Positions 13,054 through 20,625 of a stretch of 23,282 nt of DNA are shown here, one piece after another. Every line of letters begins with the position of its first letter. Position 1 is the stretch's first letter. The notes beneath the pieces were generated by a model that saw nothing but the letters and a program-made list of their open reading frames with translations, was not told the origin of the DNA and searched no databases. Location of the stretch: IMG/VR virus record IMGVR_UViG_3300046009_003687, positions 1 through 23,282 of that record; one strand, given 5' to 3'. This DNA comes from a virus. The translations under genes and the position numbers were made by a program.

Positions 13054-14049
13054 TTATTTTGAAAATGCTTGGACTTCAGCATTGGTCAGACGCTGCGGCC
13101 AGTACAAGAGTTTTTGAATACGTCCATTTAAAAACCCAGTGGTACTGCTAGTTGCTCCAAGCGTAATGCGATCTGGGGTGTTAAGCGTTGCGCTTGATGC
13201 AGTGCCGCCTGTACCACCATTCAGGTTGGCGGCATAAGAGCCAGCTTTATAAGCAGATGTGAGTTTTTGTTGTGCGGACGTGACAGCAGCAGCGCCGCAC
13301 GTCACGTTAGTTGACCCATTAAAAGAAAGCCAAGTAGTGCCGTTAGAGTACACGTCTGACACGCGACCGACAGTGTTATTGGCCCCGGCTTGGCTCACAT
13401 TGAACACGCGAGTATTTGTCGCAACAGTTGAGTCAGGGGTAAACCATGCTGCAAATGCTCCTTCAGTTGCGTTGTACCAACTGCTAAAGTTTGTTCCCGT
13501 CATGTTGGCGGCATCGGCATTGCGGGTGACCGCCGCGCCAGCTGTCGGAATAAATGATGTTGCAAATGAACCAAGCTCAAGCTGGGCAAATTGAACAGTT
13601 CCTGTCACCGTCAAAGTCAAAGAACCAGCAGACGGAGTAAACGTCAGCGTCGTGCGCGTTGGGTATGAGCCAGTGCCCGTGACAGTCGCAGAAGCAGCAC
13701 CAGACAGAACGATTTCACCATTTCCGTAAAACGACAGGGTTCTTGCTGCTGCGGTAACAGTTACCGATTGTGTTGCAAGGCTGGTTCCGTCTATAAGGCT
13801 GTTCAGCAGCACATTGGTGCGAGATTCTTCAATCAACAACCCACGGCAAGCAAGTGTTGTGGGGTTGTAGTCAAAGCGTGGAACATCAGCGTTGACAAGG
13901 GCAATTACACCAGACGAATTGATGACAGTCGCCGTATTACCAGAACGAGTAAACGTCACCCGCGAGTCAAGAGTTGCTGTCGTGAAATCAAGCGTAAGCC
14001 TTGGGAGTACGCGCTCGGTGGCAGTGATTGAATACGAAGGAGAAAGCAT
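13054..14049 (-). CDS. LamG-like phage adhesin / virion surface protein
   Basis: A 331-residue protein. Residues about 20-85 hold a pattern common in phage tail or surface proteins (DFTTATLDSRVTFTRSGNTA, then VPRFDYNPTTLACRGLLIEE and SRTN). Residues about 190-330 resemble a concanavalin/LamG-type jelly roll (GAFAAWFTPDSTV and onwards, ending in GRIQKLLYWPQRLTNAEVQA). Such domains bind carbohydrate, so a second receptor-binding protein is likely. AAGGAG stands 5 nt before the ATG. The gene sits between two copies of a 37-bp direct repeat, which points to modular insertion between the last ejection gene and the tailspike. Confidence 0.75.
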   Translation of the reverse strand: MLSPSYSITATERVLPRLTLDFTTATLDSRVTFTRSGNTATVINSSGVIALVNADVPRFDYNPTTLACRGLLIEESRTNVLLNSLIDGTSLATQSVTVTAAARTLSFYGNGEIVLSGAASATVTGTGSYPTRTTLTFTPSAGSLTLTVTGTVQFAQLELGSFATSFIPTAGAAVTRNADAANMTGTNFSSWYNATEGAFAAWFTPDSTVATNTRVFNVSQAGANNTVGRVSDVYSNGTTWLSFNGSTNVTCGAAAVTSAQQKLTSAYKAGSYAANLNGGTGGTASSATLNTPDRITLGATSSTTGFLNGRIQKLLYWPQRLTNAEVQAFSK

Positions 14050-14058
14050 TTTTTCTCC

Positions 14059-14112
14059 TTAGATCAGAAACTCAATGATTGAGCACGGTGGCTTGACTTC
14101 AATCGTGGACAT
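14059..14112 (-). other. 17-codon open frame at the duplicated start site
   Basis: It reads MSTIEVKPPCSIIEFLI and starts at the ATG adjoining the ejection-protein stop (TAAATG), with the same RBS and ATGTCC context as the tailspike start; its TAA overlaps the RBS of the adhesin gene. It may be a leader peptide, a stub of a displaced gene, or meaningless. Confidence 0.3.
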
Positions 14113-14143
14113 TTACTGGTTCTCCTGGGTGATGGATTGTCGC
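14107..14143. repeat. 37-bp direct repeat, copy A (end of the ejection-protein gene)
   Basis: This copy lies in coding sequence. It encodes the last residues (RQSITQENQ) and stop of the 810-residue ejection protein, followed by ATGTCC. The other copy, 1137 bp away, lies directly at the tailspike start. Confidence 0.85.
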
Positions 14144-16545
14144 CCTGTTTGAAGTGCGCTTTGCAAAAATTGAATTCTTGCATCAAGAGATTGTGGCAGG
14201 TTTGCCTCTTTTGCGAAATCCCCAAAAGACTTGCTCATGGCAGCACTGCGAATGGCAGATTGGCTTGGTTGGCCGCCTTTGGAGGCAGCTTGAACGGCCA
14301 ATTCTTGGAACTCTGGCGAGGCAAAAAGTTTTGCCGCTTTTTGCACTCCAGCTCCTTTGGTTGCCGACATCCATTGCACAATATCTGGCGCTACCAATCC
14401 CCCGCCAGGCACCATGCTGGTTACGCCGGTGACGGCACGCTGCGCCATGCTGCTGGACATAATTCGCCCAAACAATCCATCAATTGCAGCCTCACCAAGA
14501 ATTTGGTTGGCCTTGCCGGTTGTCGGGATGCGAGCTTGAGCGTCAGCAATGCGCCTAGAAATCTCGTAAAGGTCACGCGATGCGCGATCCCACTCTGGAC
14601 CCATGATTTTGACCATCTGGGAGTAGACTGGAGGATTGGCGCGAAGACCGCGATAGACCTTGGTGAACTCAGCAGGGCTGAACACGGTCTCGGCAGCGCC
14701 GGTAGCACGGCCAGCGGCTTTTCCAGCGGTCACAGATGCAAGCGCGGTGGCTAGCGTCTCCTTTTGCAGCTCTGCTGGCACTACCTTCATCAGACGATTA
14801 AAAACGGCAGCATCACCTTTGGCAGCTGTGCTGATAGCTGTCTGCATACGTTGGGCTACGCTGCCATCAATCTCCTGGCCGAATGCCCCGACGATGCGTT
14901 TTTCCAGCGCCTTCTGCTTGGCTGTAAGCAAGTTGGCCGCACGCAACTCACGTCGAGCTTCTTCGCCAGCCAAAGAGGCTACGTTGTCAAGTTGATCTTT
15001 TGCCAATGCTCCGTATAGGCTTTTTAAAGAGCCTTTGGTCATATTCTCATATGGAGATTTACCGCCTTCAAGAGCTTGGCCAACTGCTGCTTTTTCGCGC
15101 ATAAAACCAAAATAGGTCAGCTCTCCGTTTTCGAGCATCTTTGCCAGGTTGGATTCTTGCTGAGTCATACGGCCTGCTGGGCCAAGATTTGTGCGCAGGC
15201 CATCAAGGTAGGCTTTTACATTGTTCAGGTCAACTGGTGCGTTCTTTGGAACAACCTCATCAATTCGGTCATAAATGCTTTTGGCGTCAGACTTCAGCGT
15301 TTCCCTGGTTTGTTGCAGCGTATCCACAATTTTCTGTGATGTAAGCCCTGTGGCTGGCCTGCCTTCGATAAAAGCAGCATCGAACTGTTGGGATACATCG
15401 TCGGCCCGCTGAATGGCATTGCGCACGGTTCCTTCCCATGCTGCCTCAGCTTCGCCTGCAACCAGTGCGCGGGTCAGGCCCACGGCGCTGCGCACCTGTG
15501 GGTTGTCGCTGAACACATCAAATGGCAAATCCATGCCAAGGCGCTCGGCGGCTGCACGGGCTTCTGGGTTAACTTGGGCAAGATCAACCAGTTTGGCTTT
15601 CGCCGAAGTTGAACCTGGGCCAAAACTTGATGCCTTGCGTGCCAAGTTCAAAACATCAGTAACGCCAGCTTCTGCAACATCTGCCGCAACGGGTGACGCT
15701 GCGGTTGCTGCTGGTGCGACTGGTGCGGCCTCTGGCATGGCTGTGGCCACTGGTGCTGCTGGTGGGGCTTCTGGGGCCATTGCTGTGCCCATTGAAGCTC
15801 CTGGCGCTCCTGCTGCTGGCGCAGGTGCTGGTGCACGGCCTGTGACGCGCCGCGCACCCTGTTTGACTGCTTGGACAACTGGAGGTGCCACGCGCTGCAA
15901 AATTTGACCTGCTGGGCCTGTGGCTGCTGCCAATCCAATCTCTGTTGGGCTTGCAGTTCCACCTGTACCGGCTTGGGATAACTCAATGGCTGTTTGAGTT
16001 GCGCCAGCGCCCAAAATTGCACCAGGGATAGTTGCGGCTCGGCCTGCTGGTAAGAAGGCTGCGATGCCACCAATTGCCCGTGGAATGTCACCCATCGTGA
16101 AGCCTGGTGGGATTGCGTATTCTTTTTGATCGACAGATGAACGCATCAAGTAATTGCCCTTGGCATCTTGACGAACTTGCACACCAGGAAAATTGGCTTG
16201 CAGAATCTGCACCGTTTCCTTGGGGTTGCTCATCAAAGTGCCAAGCGCTGTCTTGAACGATGCCACGCTCATTGAGTTCAGCTCTGGCATCATGGTCCAC
16301 TCTGGCAGTGTTTGAGTCTCAGGCGTTGCACGTGCGCGACCAGTAACCGACTCGGCCAAGTTCGCCAAAAATCCTGTTGGCTGTTCAGTTTGTGGTGTTG
16401 GTTGTGCTGGTGGTTCCAGTGCAGCTGCACCACCACCAGCACGAATAGAGGCCACCCGAGCTTTTAGCTCAGGCGAATCAGGTGAAACGTCATCAGGAAT
16501 GTTGTTGATGGTGATGCCATCTTTGGTCGTGATGGAGTAGGCCAT
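14113..16545 (-). CDS. large DNA-ejection (pilot) protein, P22 gp16 position
   Basis: An 810-residue protein in the place of P22 gene 16, after the other ejection genes and before the tailspike. N-terminus MAYSITTKDGITINNIPDDV; residues about 152-195 are hydrophobic and Gly/Ala-rich (PRAIGGIAAFLPAGRAATIP and on), possibly membrane-interacting. Residues about 232-300 are a Pro/Ala/Met low-complexity linker. The remainder is helical. Such proteins leave the virion with the DNA and enter or cross the cell envelope; P22 gp16 has 609 residues, so this one is longer. Its ATG lies one base after the previous stop (TGATATG) without a strong RBS, suggesting reinitiation. Assignment is from position and composition. 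Confidence 0.7.
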   Translation of the reverse strand: MAYSITTKDGITINNIPDDVSPDSPELKARVASIRAGGGAAALEPPAQPTPQTEQPTGFLANLAESVTGRARATPETQTLPEWTMMPELNSMSVASFKTALGTLMSNPKETVQILQANFPGVQVRQDAKGNYLMRSSVDQKEYAIPPGFTMGDIPRAIGGIAAFLPAGRAATIPGAILGAGATQTAIELSQAGTGGTASPTEIGLAAATGPAGQILQRVAPPVVQAVKQGARRVTGRAPAPAPAAGAPGASMGTAMAPEAPPAAPVATAMPEAAPVAPAATAASPVAADVAEAGVTDVLNLARKASSFGPGSTSAKAKLVDLAQVNPEARAAAERLGMDLPFDVFSDNPQVRSAVGLTRALVAGEAEAAWEGTVRNAIQRADDVSQQFDAAFIEGRPATGLTSQKIVDTLQQTRETLKSDAKSIYDRIDEVVPKNAPVDLNNVKAYLDGLRTNLGPAGRMTQQESNLAKMLENGELTYFGFMREKAAVGQALEGGKSPYENMTKGSLKSLYGALAKDQLDNVASLAGEEARRELRAANLLTAKQKALEKRIVGAFGQEIDGSVAQRMQTAISTAAKGDAAVFNRLMKVVPAELQKETLATALASVTAGKAAGRATGAAETVFSPAEFTKVYRGLRANPPVYSQMVKIMGPEWDRASRDLYEISRRIADAQARIPTTGKANQILGEAAIDGLFGRIMSSSMAQRAVTGVTSMVPGGGLVAPDIVQWMSATKGAGVQKAAKLFASPEFQELAVQAASKGGQPSQSAIRSAAMSKSFGDFAKEANLPQSLDARIQFLQSALQTGRQSITQENQ

Positions 16546-16546
16546 A

Positions 16547-17917
16547 TCAGTAGTTCACCGTTACGTTGCGTTGCTGAGGGGCTGGAGGATTCACAGATCC
16601 ACGACCAGCGCCACCGCCTACATCTTCAGGACCAAAGACGTTTTCTGGATTCAGTCTGTAGTTTTTGACCACAACGCCAAGCGCCTTCTTGTCTTCGCCT
16701 GCTTTTTTCTGGGCTGAATCAAGATATTGCTTGGCCAGATTGACATACTCTTGACGCTGTTTTGAATCAAGTGAAAAAAGCTGACCGCTTTGCAGTTTTT
16801 GTGATGTGTTGAGCAGTCTCTCGTAAAGTCCAGCTGTGTCGCGTGCAGTGGCAAATTCTGTCTCGCGCACGACTGAGCCTGGATCAAGCATTTTCATGAA
16901 TCCAGTAATCAAGGCAATGTCGCCAGGGCCGTTCTTGGCCTCTGACGAAGACTTGATGTTGTTGTATGTGGTGCCCAATTCGCCATACACCTTGGTGCGG
17001 GTCTGATATTCCTTGCGCAGTTTTTCTTCTTGCTCAAACGACTTTACTGGGTCGAGACCGCCAGTAGCTTTTAGGCCTTCCAGTTCGAGTGCAATCTTTT
17101 GGGTCTCTGTTCCAAGTTTGCGCGTGGTGGCCAAAGCCTGGTTTTTCTGAGCATTTGTCAAACCAAGGGCGGCTGCTTTTTGCTCTAAATCTGCTAATGT
17201 GACCTGCTCCGCAAACCTGGATTCAACAGCGGCTTTGTCTGCCTGCGCCTTTTTCAACTTTAATTCAGCATCCGATACATCCTTGGCATTGGTGGCTGTA
17301 GCCAATGCAGTTTTTGCTTCAGCTTCAGCTTTGTCGGCTGCTGAAAGTTCTTGACGTAATTTAGCTGGTGCCATCTCTGCTTTTCTGCGTTCTTCCCTTA
17401 CAGCAGTCACTCCGTCGTACCAGTTTTTTCCAAAAGCCACTCCGCTGGTGAATTCCAGCATCTCTGCTGCTTTTTTTGGATTGACATCAATGGTCTTGAG
17501 GATGGCCTCAAACGCACGTTTTTGGTTTGGGTCTTTTTCGGCTTCGGCTTTTTCCTGAATCATTGCCTTGGCGACTGGAACATCCGCCTCTAATGCCAAA
17601 AGCGCTTGAGCAGTAAAGCGCTTTGCTGTGTCTAGCTTGCGTGCCTCCATACCTTCGCCGACTTTGGTCAAAGCGTCGAACTGTTGCTTGTCAGCAAATG
17701 GCAAAAGCTTTTCTAGGTCTTCGTAAGTACGATCTGTTTTCTTGAAAAAATCGCTCAAGCCTGTTTGGAATTTTTGCTTTTGCTCGCGTGCCTGGGCCTG
17801 CGCCTGCATCTCTGCTCCTGCCTGGCCAATTTTGAAGCCGCCGATTGCTGCCTCAAATGGGCTTTGCACTTCGACTGCGTAGTTGATTGGGCCTTGGAAT
17901 GGATTGATCTGTGCCAT
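16547..17917 (-). CDS. DNA-ejection protein, P22 gp20 position
   Basis: A 456-residue, mostly helical protein. Residues 1-60 start MAQINPFQGPINYAVEVQSP and pass into a Gln/Ala-rich helix. Residues about 185-300 form long charged coiled-coil stretches (LRQELSAADKAEAEAKTALA and on). Near residue 330-355 lies GDIALITGFMKMLDPGSVVR, a motif shared by internal virion proteins of many short-tailed phages. It ends in a Pro/Gln tail. AAGGT precedes the ATG by 9 nt. It lies between the gp7-like and gp16-like genes, as in P22, and likely helps form the conduit for DNA through the envelope. Confidence 0.75.
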   Translation of the reverse strand: MAQINPFQGPINYAVEVQSPFEAAIGGFKIGQAGAEMQAQAQAREQKQKFQTGLSDFFKKTDRTYEDLEKLLPFADKQQFDALTKVGEGMEARKLDTAKRFTAQALLALEADVPVAKAMIQEKAEAEKDPNQKRAFEAILKTIDVNPKKAAEMLEFTSGVAFGKNWYDGVTAVREERRKAEMAPAKLRQELSAADKAEAEAKTALATATNAKDVSDAELKLKKAQADKAAVESRFAEQVTLADLEQKAAALGLTNAQKNQALATTRKLGTETQKIALELEGLKATGGLDPVKSFEQEEKLRKEYQTRTKVYGELGTTYNNIKSSSEAKNGPGDIALITGFMKMLDPGSVVRETEFATARDTAGLYERLLNTSQKLQSGQLFSLDSKQRQEYVNLAKQYLDSAQKKAGEDKKALGVVVKNYRLNPENVFGPEDVGGGAGRGSVNPPAPQQRNVTVNY

Positions 17918-17921
17918 ATTT

Positions 17922-18767
17922 TTAGACCTTGCTGTAATCGACCATCAAGTAGCCGCCGGACTCGGAAACAGCACCAGGGTAAATGGTCTGGACTTCTTGA
18001 GCCATGAGGCCAATTTGACGACCACCGCCCCAGACATAATCGAATTCGTAGACGTTCAAGCCATCTGGTCGTGTGCTGATCTGCTTGATGTTTTTCTTGA
18101 GGCGACGATCGCTGAACATATTGCCGAAGCCCATGCCAGCCTTACCGCCTGCGCCATACTGCATTCCGAGGAACTGCGCTGGCATGTTCAAGATCTGGCC
18201 GTAGGCTTTGGCCTGGCCGAGTTCGCCGCCTGCGAGGGCTGCGCCTTGCTGAGACAGCAAGTTGGCCACGTTTGTGCCTGTTTCCATGCCAGCAGCGCCG
18301 ACACCGGCAGCGGAGCGTTGGCCCAAGGTGGTCATGCCACCGAGTCGGCTGTATTGCTGCTCGAGGGCTTGATTTAGGAGTGCAGGGCGAAACTGTGCCA
18401 GTGCGCCCTGAATGTTGCCGCCACGCAAGCCTCCAGTGGCTGATGCGTTTTGCAAAAGTGCGTTTTCTCCCTGGCGCATGGCCTCTTGAAACCTAGCACC
18501 ACTGCTGATGCGATCAATGGCGGCCTGCTCTGCCTCTGGGCCACGGAGACCCAAGAAGGCTTGCTGTTGCTCTAAGGCTGGGACGCCTGCCTCTGTGTAG
18601 GGCTTGAGCAGGGCTTGCAGTGCGTCAAATTGGCGACGCTGTTCTGCTACGCCTTTGTCTGCTGCTCCAGCTTGAATGTTGGCTGCGTCTTCTGCTGCGT
18701 CGGCTTGCATCATGCCGCCGACGACTTGTGTTCCGCCCACAACTAGGGCCGTTACTGGATCAGGCAT
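17922..18767 (-). CDS. DNA-transfer protein with C-terminal S74-like chaperone segment
   Basis: A 281-residue protein at the P22 gp7/gp14 position. The N-terminal part is Ala/Gly-rich and hydrophobic (ALVVGGTQVVGGMMQADAAE), followed by helices with EQRRQFDALQALLKPYTEAG, the pattern of proteins labelled DNA transfer protein. From residue 219 it changes to SDRRLKKNIKQI, followed by YEFDYVW and IGLMAQEVQTIYPGAV, the signature of the intramolecular chaperone / peptidase S74 domain, in which Ser and Lys of SDxRLK cut the chain before that Ser. The segment is only 63 residues, without the usual helical C-terminal part. AAGGAG precedes the ATG; it overlaps the upstream gene by 8 nt. Confidence 0.78.
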   Translation of the reverse strand: MPDPVTALVVGGTQVVGGMMQADAAEDAANIQAGAADKGVAEQRRQFDALQALLKPYTEAGVPALEQQQAFLGLRGPEAEQAAIDRISSGARFQEAMRQGENALLQNASATGGLRGGNIQGALAQFRPALLNQALEQQYSRLGGMTTLGQRSAAGVGAAGMETGTNVANLLSQQGAALAGGELGQAKAYGQILNMPAQFLGMQYGAGGKAGMGFGNMFSDRRLKKNIKQISTRPDGLNVYEFDYVWGGGRQIGLMAQEVQTIYPGAVSESGGYLMVDYSKV

Positions 18768-19209
18768 CGCCGAACTCCTTCATGTAGTCTTCAAATTTTT
18801 CGCCGTACAGGTCCATGACCAGGTGCGCATTTTTGGTGGCAAAGCCTGGGCCATGTGTGAGTGAGACGGCCATCAAGATCAGGTCGTAGAAGCCTGCACG
18901 CCAGACGAATGATCTGGCGTCGGCTTGGCCTGCGCGTTCTGCTGTGTCGGATGCCTGCCACTTCATGATCGCGGTGGCCAGTAATGGCACCAGGTGGTGG
19001 CTGTTGGCAATAAAAAACAGATTCTGGTGGATGCCCACCAGCGTGTTCCAGATGGCGGCATTCAGGTCTTTGCGCTCAACTGTGTCGCCGTCGGCAACAT
19101 CGTCAAACACCTGAATGGCATCGTAGACCATGACAAGCCATTCAACGACTGGCGCAGGCAGCATGAAAACCCTTTGCAGGTTTTCTTTGAGCCAATCAAT
19201 ACCAGTCAT
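18760..19209 (-). CDS. conserved short-tailed-phage late protein, function unknown
   Basis: A 149-residue helical protein (MTGIDWLKENLQRVFMLPAP and onwards; VERKDLNAAIWNTLVGIHQN; WRAGFYDLILMAVSLTHGPG). I recognise it as a conserved late protein of short-tailed phages located before the ejection genes, but no function is known to me. Position would fit P22 gp14 or an assembly factor. The frame opens at a TTG at 19215, but AGGAG lies 6 nt before the ATG at 19209, so that start is used. It overlaps the DNA-transfer gene by 8 nt. Confidence 0.75.
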   Translation of the reverse strand: MTGIDWLKENLQRVFMLPAPVVEWLVMVYDAIQVFDDVADGDTVERKDLNAAIWNTLVGIHQNLFFIANSHHLVPLLATAIMKWQASDTAERAGQADARSFVWRAGFYDLILMAVSLTHGPGFATKNAHLVMDLYGEKFEDYMKEFGDA

Positions 19210-19277
19210 GTGCAACTCCTGTTTAGGGCAAGCTGCTGGCGGCTTTGTTGACTCAGCGGCTTGATTTTCTCACAAAT

Positions 19278-19307
19278 GCTTGCTTTTGCAAGCTCCTATC
19301 GTAAAAT
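19278..19307 (+). promoter_or_regulatory. promoter candidate with perfect hairpin upstream of the second HNH gene
   Basis: TTGCTT (19280-19285), 16 bp, TAAAAT (19302-19307), directed toward the HNH gene. A perfect 6-bp inverted repeat (GCTTGC, TTTT, GCAAGC; 19278-19293) covers the -35. The 184-nt gap 19210-19393 is the longest non-coding stretch in the window; nothing else clear was seen in it. Confidence 0.4.
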
Positions 19308-19393
19308 GCTCTGGCAGCTTACCCGACGGGGGACAGGCGATTCATCACCGCTTGCTGCATCTTTCGATGACTTCCACTCCGATGAGGTGCGAC

Positions 19394-19873
19394 ATGATTA
19401 CACACACACGCCTGCGCGAGCTTGCGCATTACTGCCCAGAAACCGGGCAATTTACTCACTTGCAGTCCAAAGGACGGAAAAAAGCTGGTATGCCTGCCGG
19501 GTCGCTTCGCAGCGATGGCTACGTCTACGTCATGTTTGACGGCTTTCGTGCGATGGCACACCAGTTTGCATGGCTGTACGTGACTGGCGAATGGCCAACG
19601 CAAGAGATTGACCACATTGACGGCAACAAGGCCAACAATGCATTTTCTAACTTGCGGCAGGTAAGCAGGCGAATGAACACCGAGAACAAGCACATGGCCA
19701 AGAGCACCAGCACAACTGGTTTGCTTGGGGTGATAAGGCATCGACATAAGTTTGTTGCTCGTATCGTCAGCGAAGGCAAGCGCACATATCTTGGCATCTT
19801 TGAGACGCCAGAGGCTGCTCATGAGGCCTACGTGCAGGCAAAACGACGCTTGCATCATGGTTGCACCATTTAA
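19394..19873 (+). CDS. HNH homing-type endonuclease with AP2 domain
   Basis: A 159-residue protein. Residues 55-98 are the HNH core: AHQFAWLYVTGEWPTQEIDH with D73 and H74, then IDGNKANNAFSNLRQVSRRM with D76, N78 and N86. Residues about 107-155 are an AP2-type DNA-binding domain (TGLLGVIRHRHKFVARIVSE, then TYLGIFETPEAAHEAYV). HNH plus AP2 is a standard architecture for free-standing homing endonucleases of phages. The frame is open upstream to 19280 with other ATGs at 19367 and 19382; I use 19394 because GAGGTG precedes it and homologous sequence begins there. It is opposite to the late genes; its TAA overlaps the stop of the Cys-rich late gene (TTAA). Confidence 0.88.
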   Translation: MITHTRLRELAHYCPETGQFTHLQSKGRKKAGMPAGSLRSDGYVYVMFDGFRAMAHQFAWLYVTGEWPTQEIDHIDGNKANNAFSNLRQVSRRMNTENKHMAKSTSTTGLLGVIRHRHKFVARIVSEGKRTYLGIFETPEAAHEAYVQAKRRLHHGCTI

Positions 19874-20268
19874 TCGTTCTCGTACTCGCGGCCTTCCCAG
19901 GCTTGGCATGACCTCATGTCATGACAAATAAAGTCGAACTTGTGGCAGTACCCGCGATAGCCTGCGTTTTCGTCCCATTGATTGCGTGGAATTCTTTCCA
20001 TTTTTGCTTGCATCAATGGCGTCGCCTCAAAATACTCGCAGTTGCTGCACCGACGACGACGTGCTTCTTTCTCATCGACCTGCATGGCCTTGCCCAGGGC
20101 GACCCAATACACCTTGTTGGCTGTTGGTTCGTTGCTGGGGTTCTCTGGGCCGAGCATCCAGTCGTCGATCACGACCTGGGTGTTCTTCTTGTTTTCGGCT
20201 GCGGTGATGAATTCCTCTTCGACTGGCAGGCCCATGAAGCCCTTTGGCATCATCATGAATTTGTCCAT
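19870..20268 (-). CDS. Cys-rich late protein, possible metal or Fe-S binding
   Basis: A 132-residue protein. Residues 1-70 are acidic to neutral and contain QVVIDDWMLGPENPSNEPTA. The C-terminal 60 residues carry RRRCSNCEYF (C74, C77), then GYCHKFDFIC (C108, C115) and MRSCQAWEG (C121), with nearby His 109 and 116. The CxxC...C...C...C spacing ending in an aromatic CQAW is reminiscent of HiPIP-like or zinc-binding folds. The gene lies between beta-rich structural and ejection genes in the late operon, so it may be virion-associated. AAAGGAG precedes the ATG. Function unknown; metal identity cannot be told from sequence. Confidence 0.7.
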   Translation of the reverse strand: MDKFMMMPKGFMGLPVEEEFITAAENKKNTQVVIDDWMLGPENPSNEPTANKVYWVALGKAMQVDEKEARRRRCSNCEYFEATPLMQAKMERIPRNQWDENAGYRGYCHKFDFICHDMRSCQAWEGREYEND

Positions 20269-20280
20269 GCTGTTTCTCCT

Positions 20281-20616
20281 TTAAGTGATTTCGCGGCCAG
20301 AGGCGCGGATGGTCAGCGAGGTGGCTGCGCTGGCAATGGTGCTGATGAAGCCACCAGGTTCGAGCGCCTGGCCGACCAGCTCTGGGCAGGTGTAGGTCTC
20401 GTCAGGAGCAATGGCGCGGGTGTCCAAGATGAGGTTGGAGGCGCCTGGGCTGCCGCCGCTGGTCACCAAGTTGACGCTGATCGTGACGTTGCCTGCGGTG
20501 GTGTTGGTGACGGTGAATTTGTCGATGATGGCCTTGCAGTTCACTGCTGTGTACTGCGTGGTTTGGGCATTTTCTGCCTGCTTTGCTGGGATCAGCACCT
20601 TGATTGTGACGGTCAT
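20281..20616 (-). CDS. small beta-sandwich virion protein
   Basis: A 111-residue protein of alternating strands (VNCKAIIDKFTVTNTTAGNV, then TISVNLVTSGG and FISTIASAATSLTIRASGRE). I recognise this as a short protein conserved next to tail genes in phages of proteobacteria, without known role; a decoration or tail-tip part is likely. AAGGA precedes the ATG by 6 nt. Confidence 0.7.
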   Translation of the reverse strand: MTVTIKVLIPAKQAENAQTTQYTAVNCKAIIDKFTVTNTTAGNVTISVNLVTSGGSPGASNLILDTRAIAPDETYTCPELVGQALEPGGFISTIASAATSLTIRASGREIT

Positions 20617-20625
20617 GATCTGTCC

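Noticed and set aside
15413-15907. Ala/Gly-rich plus-strand frame
   Set aside because: It is the complement of the Pro/Ala low-complexity linker of the ejection protein.
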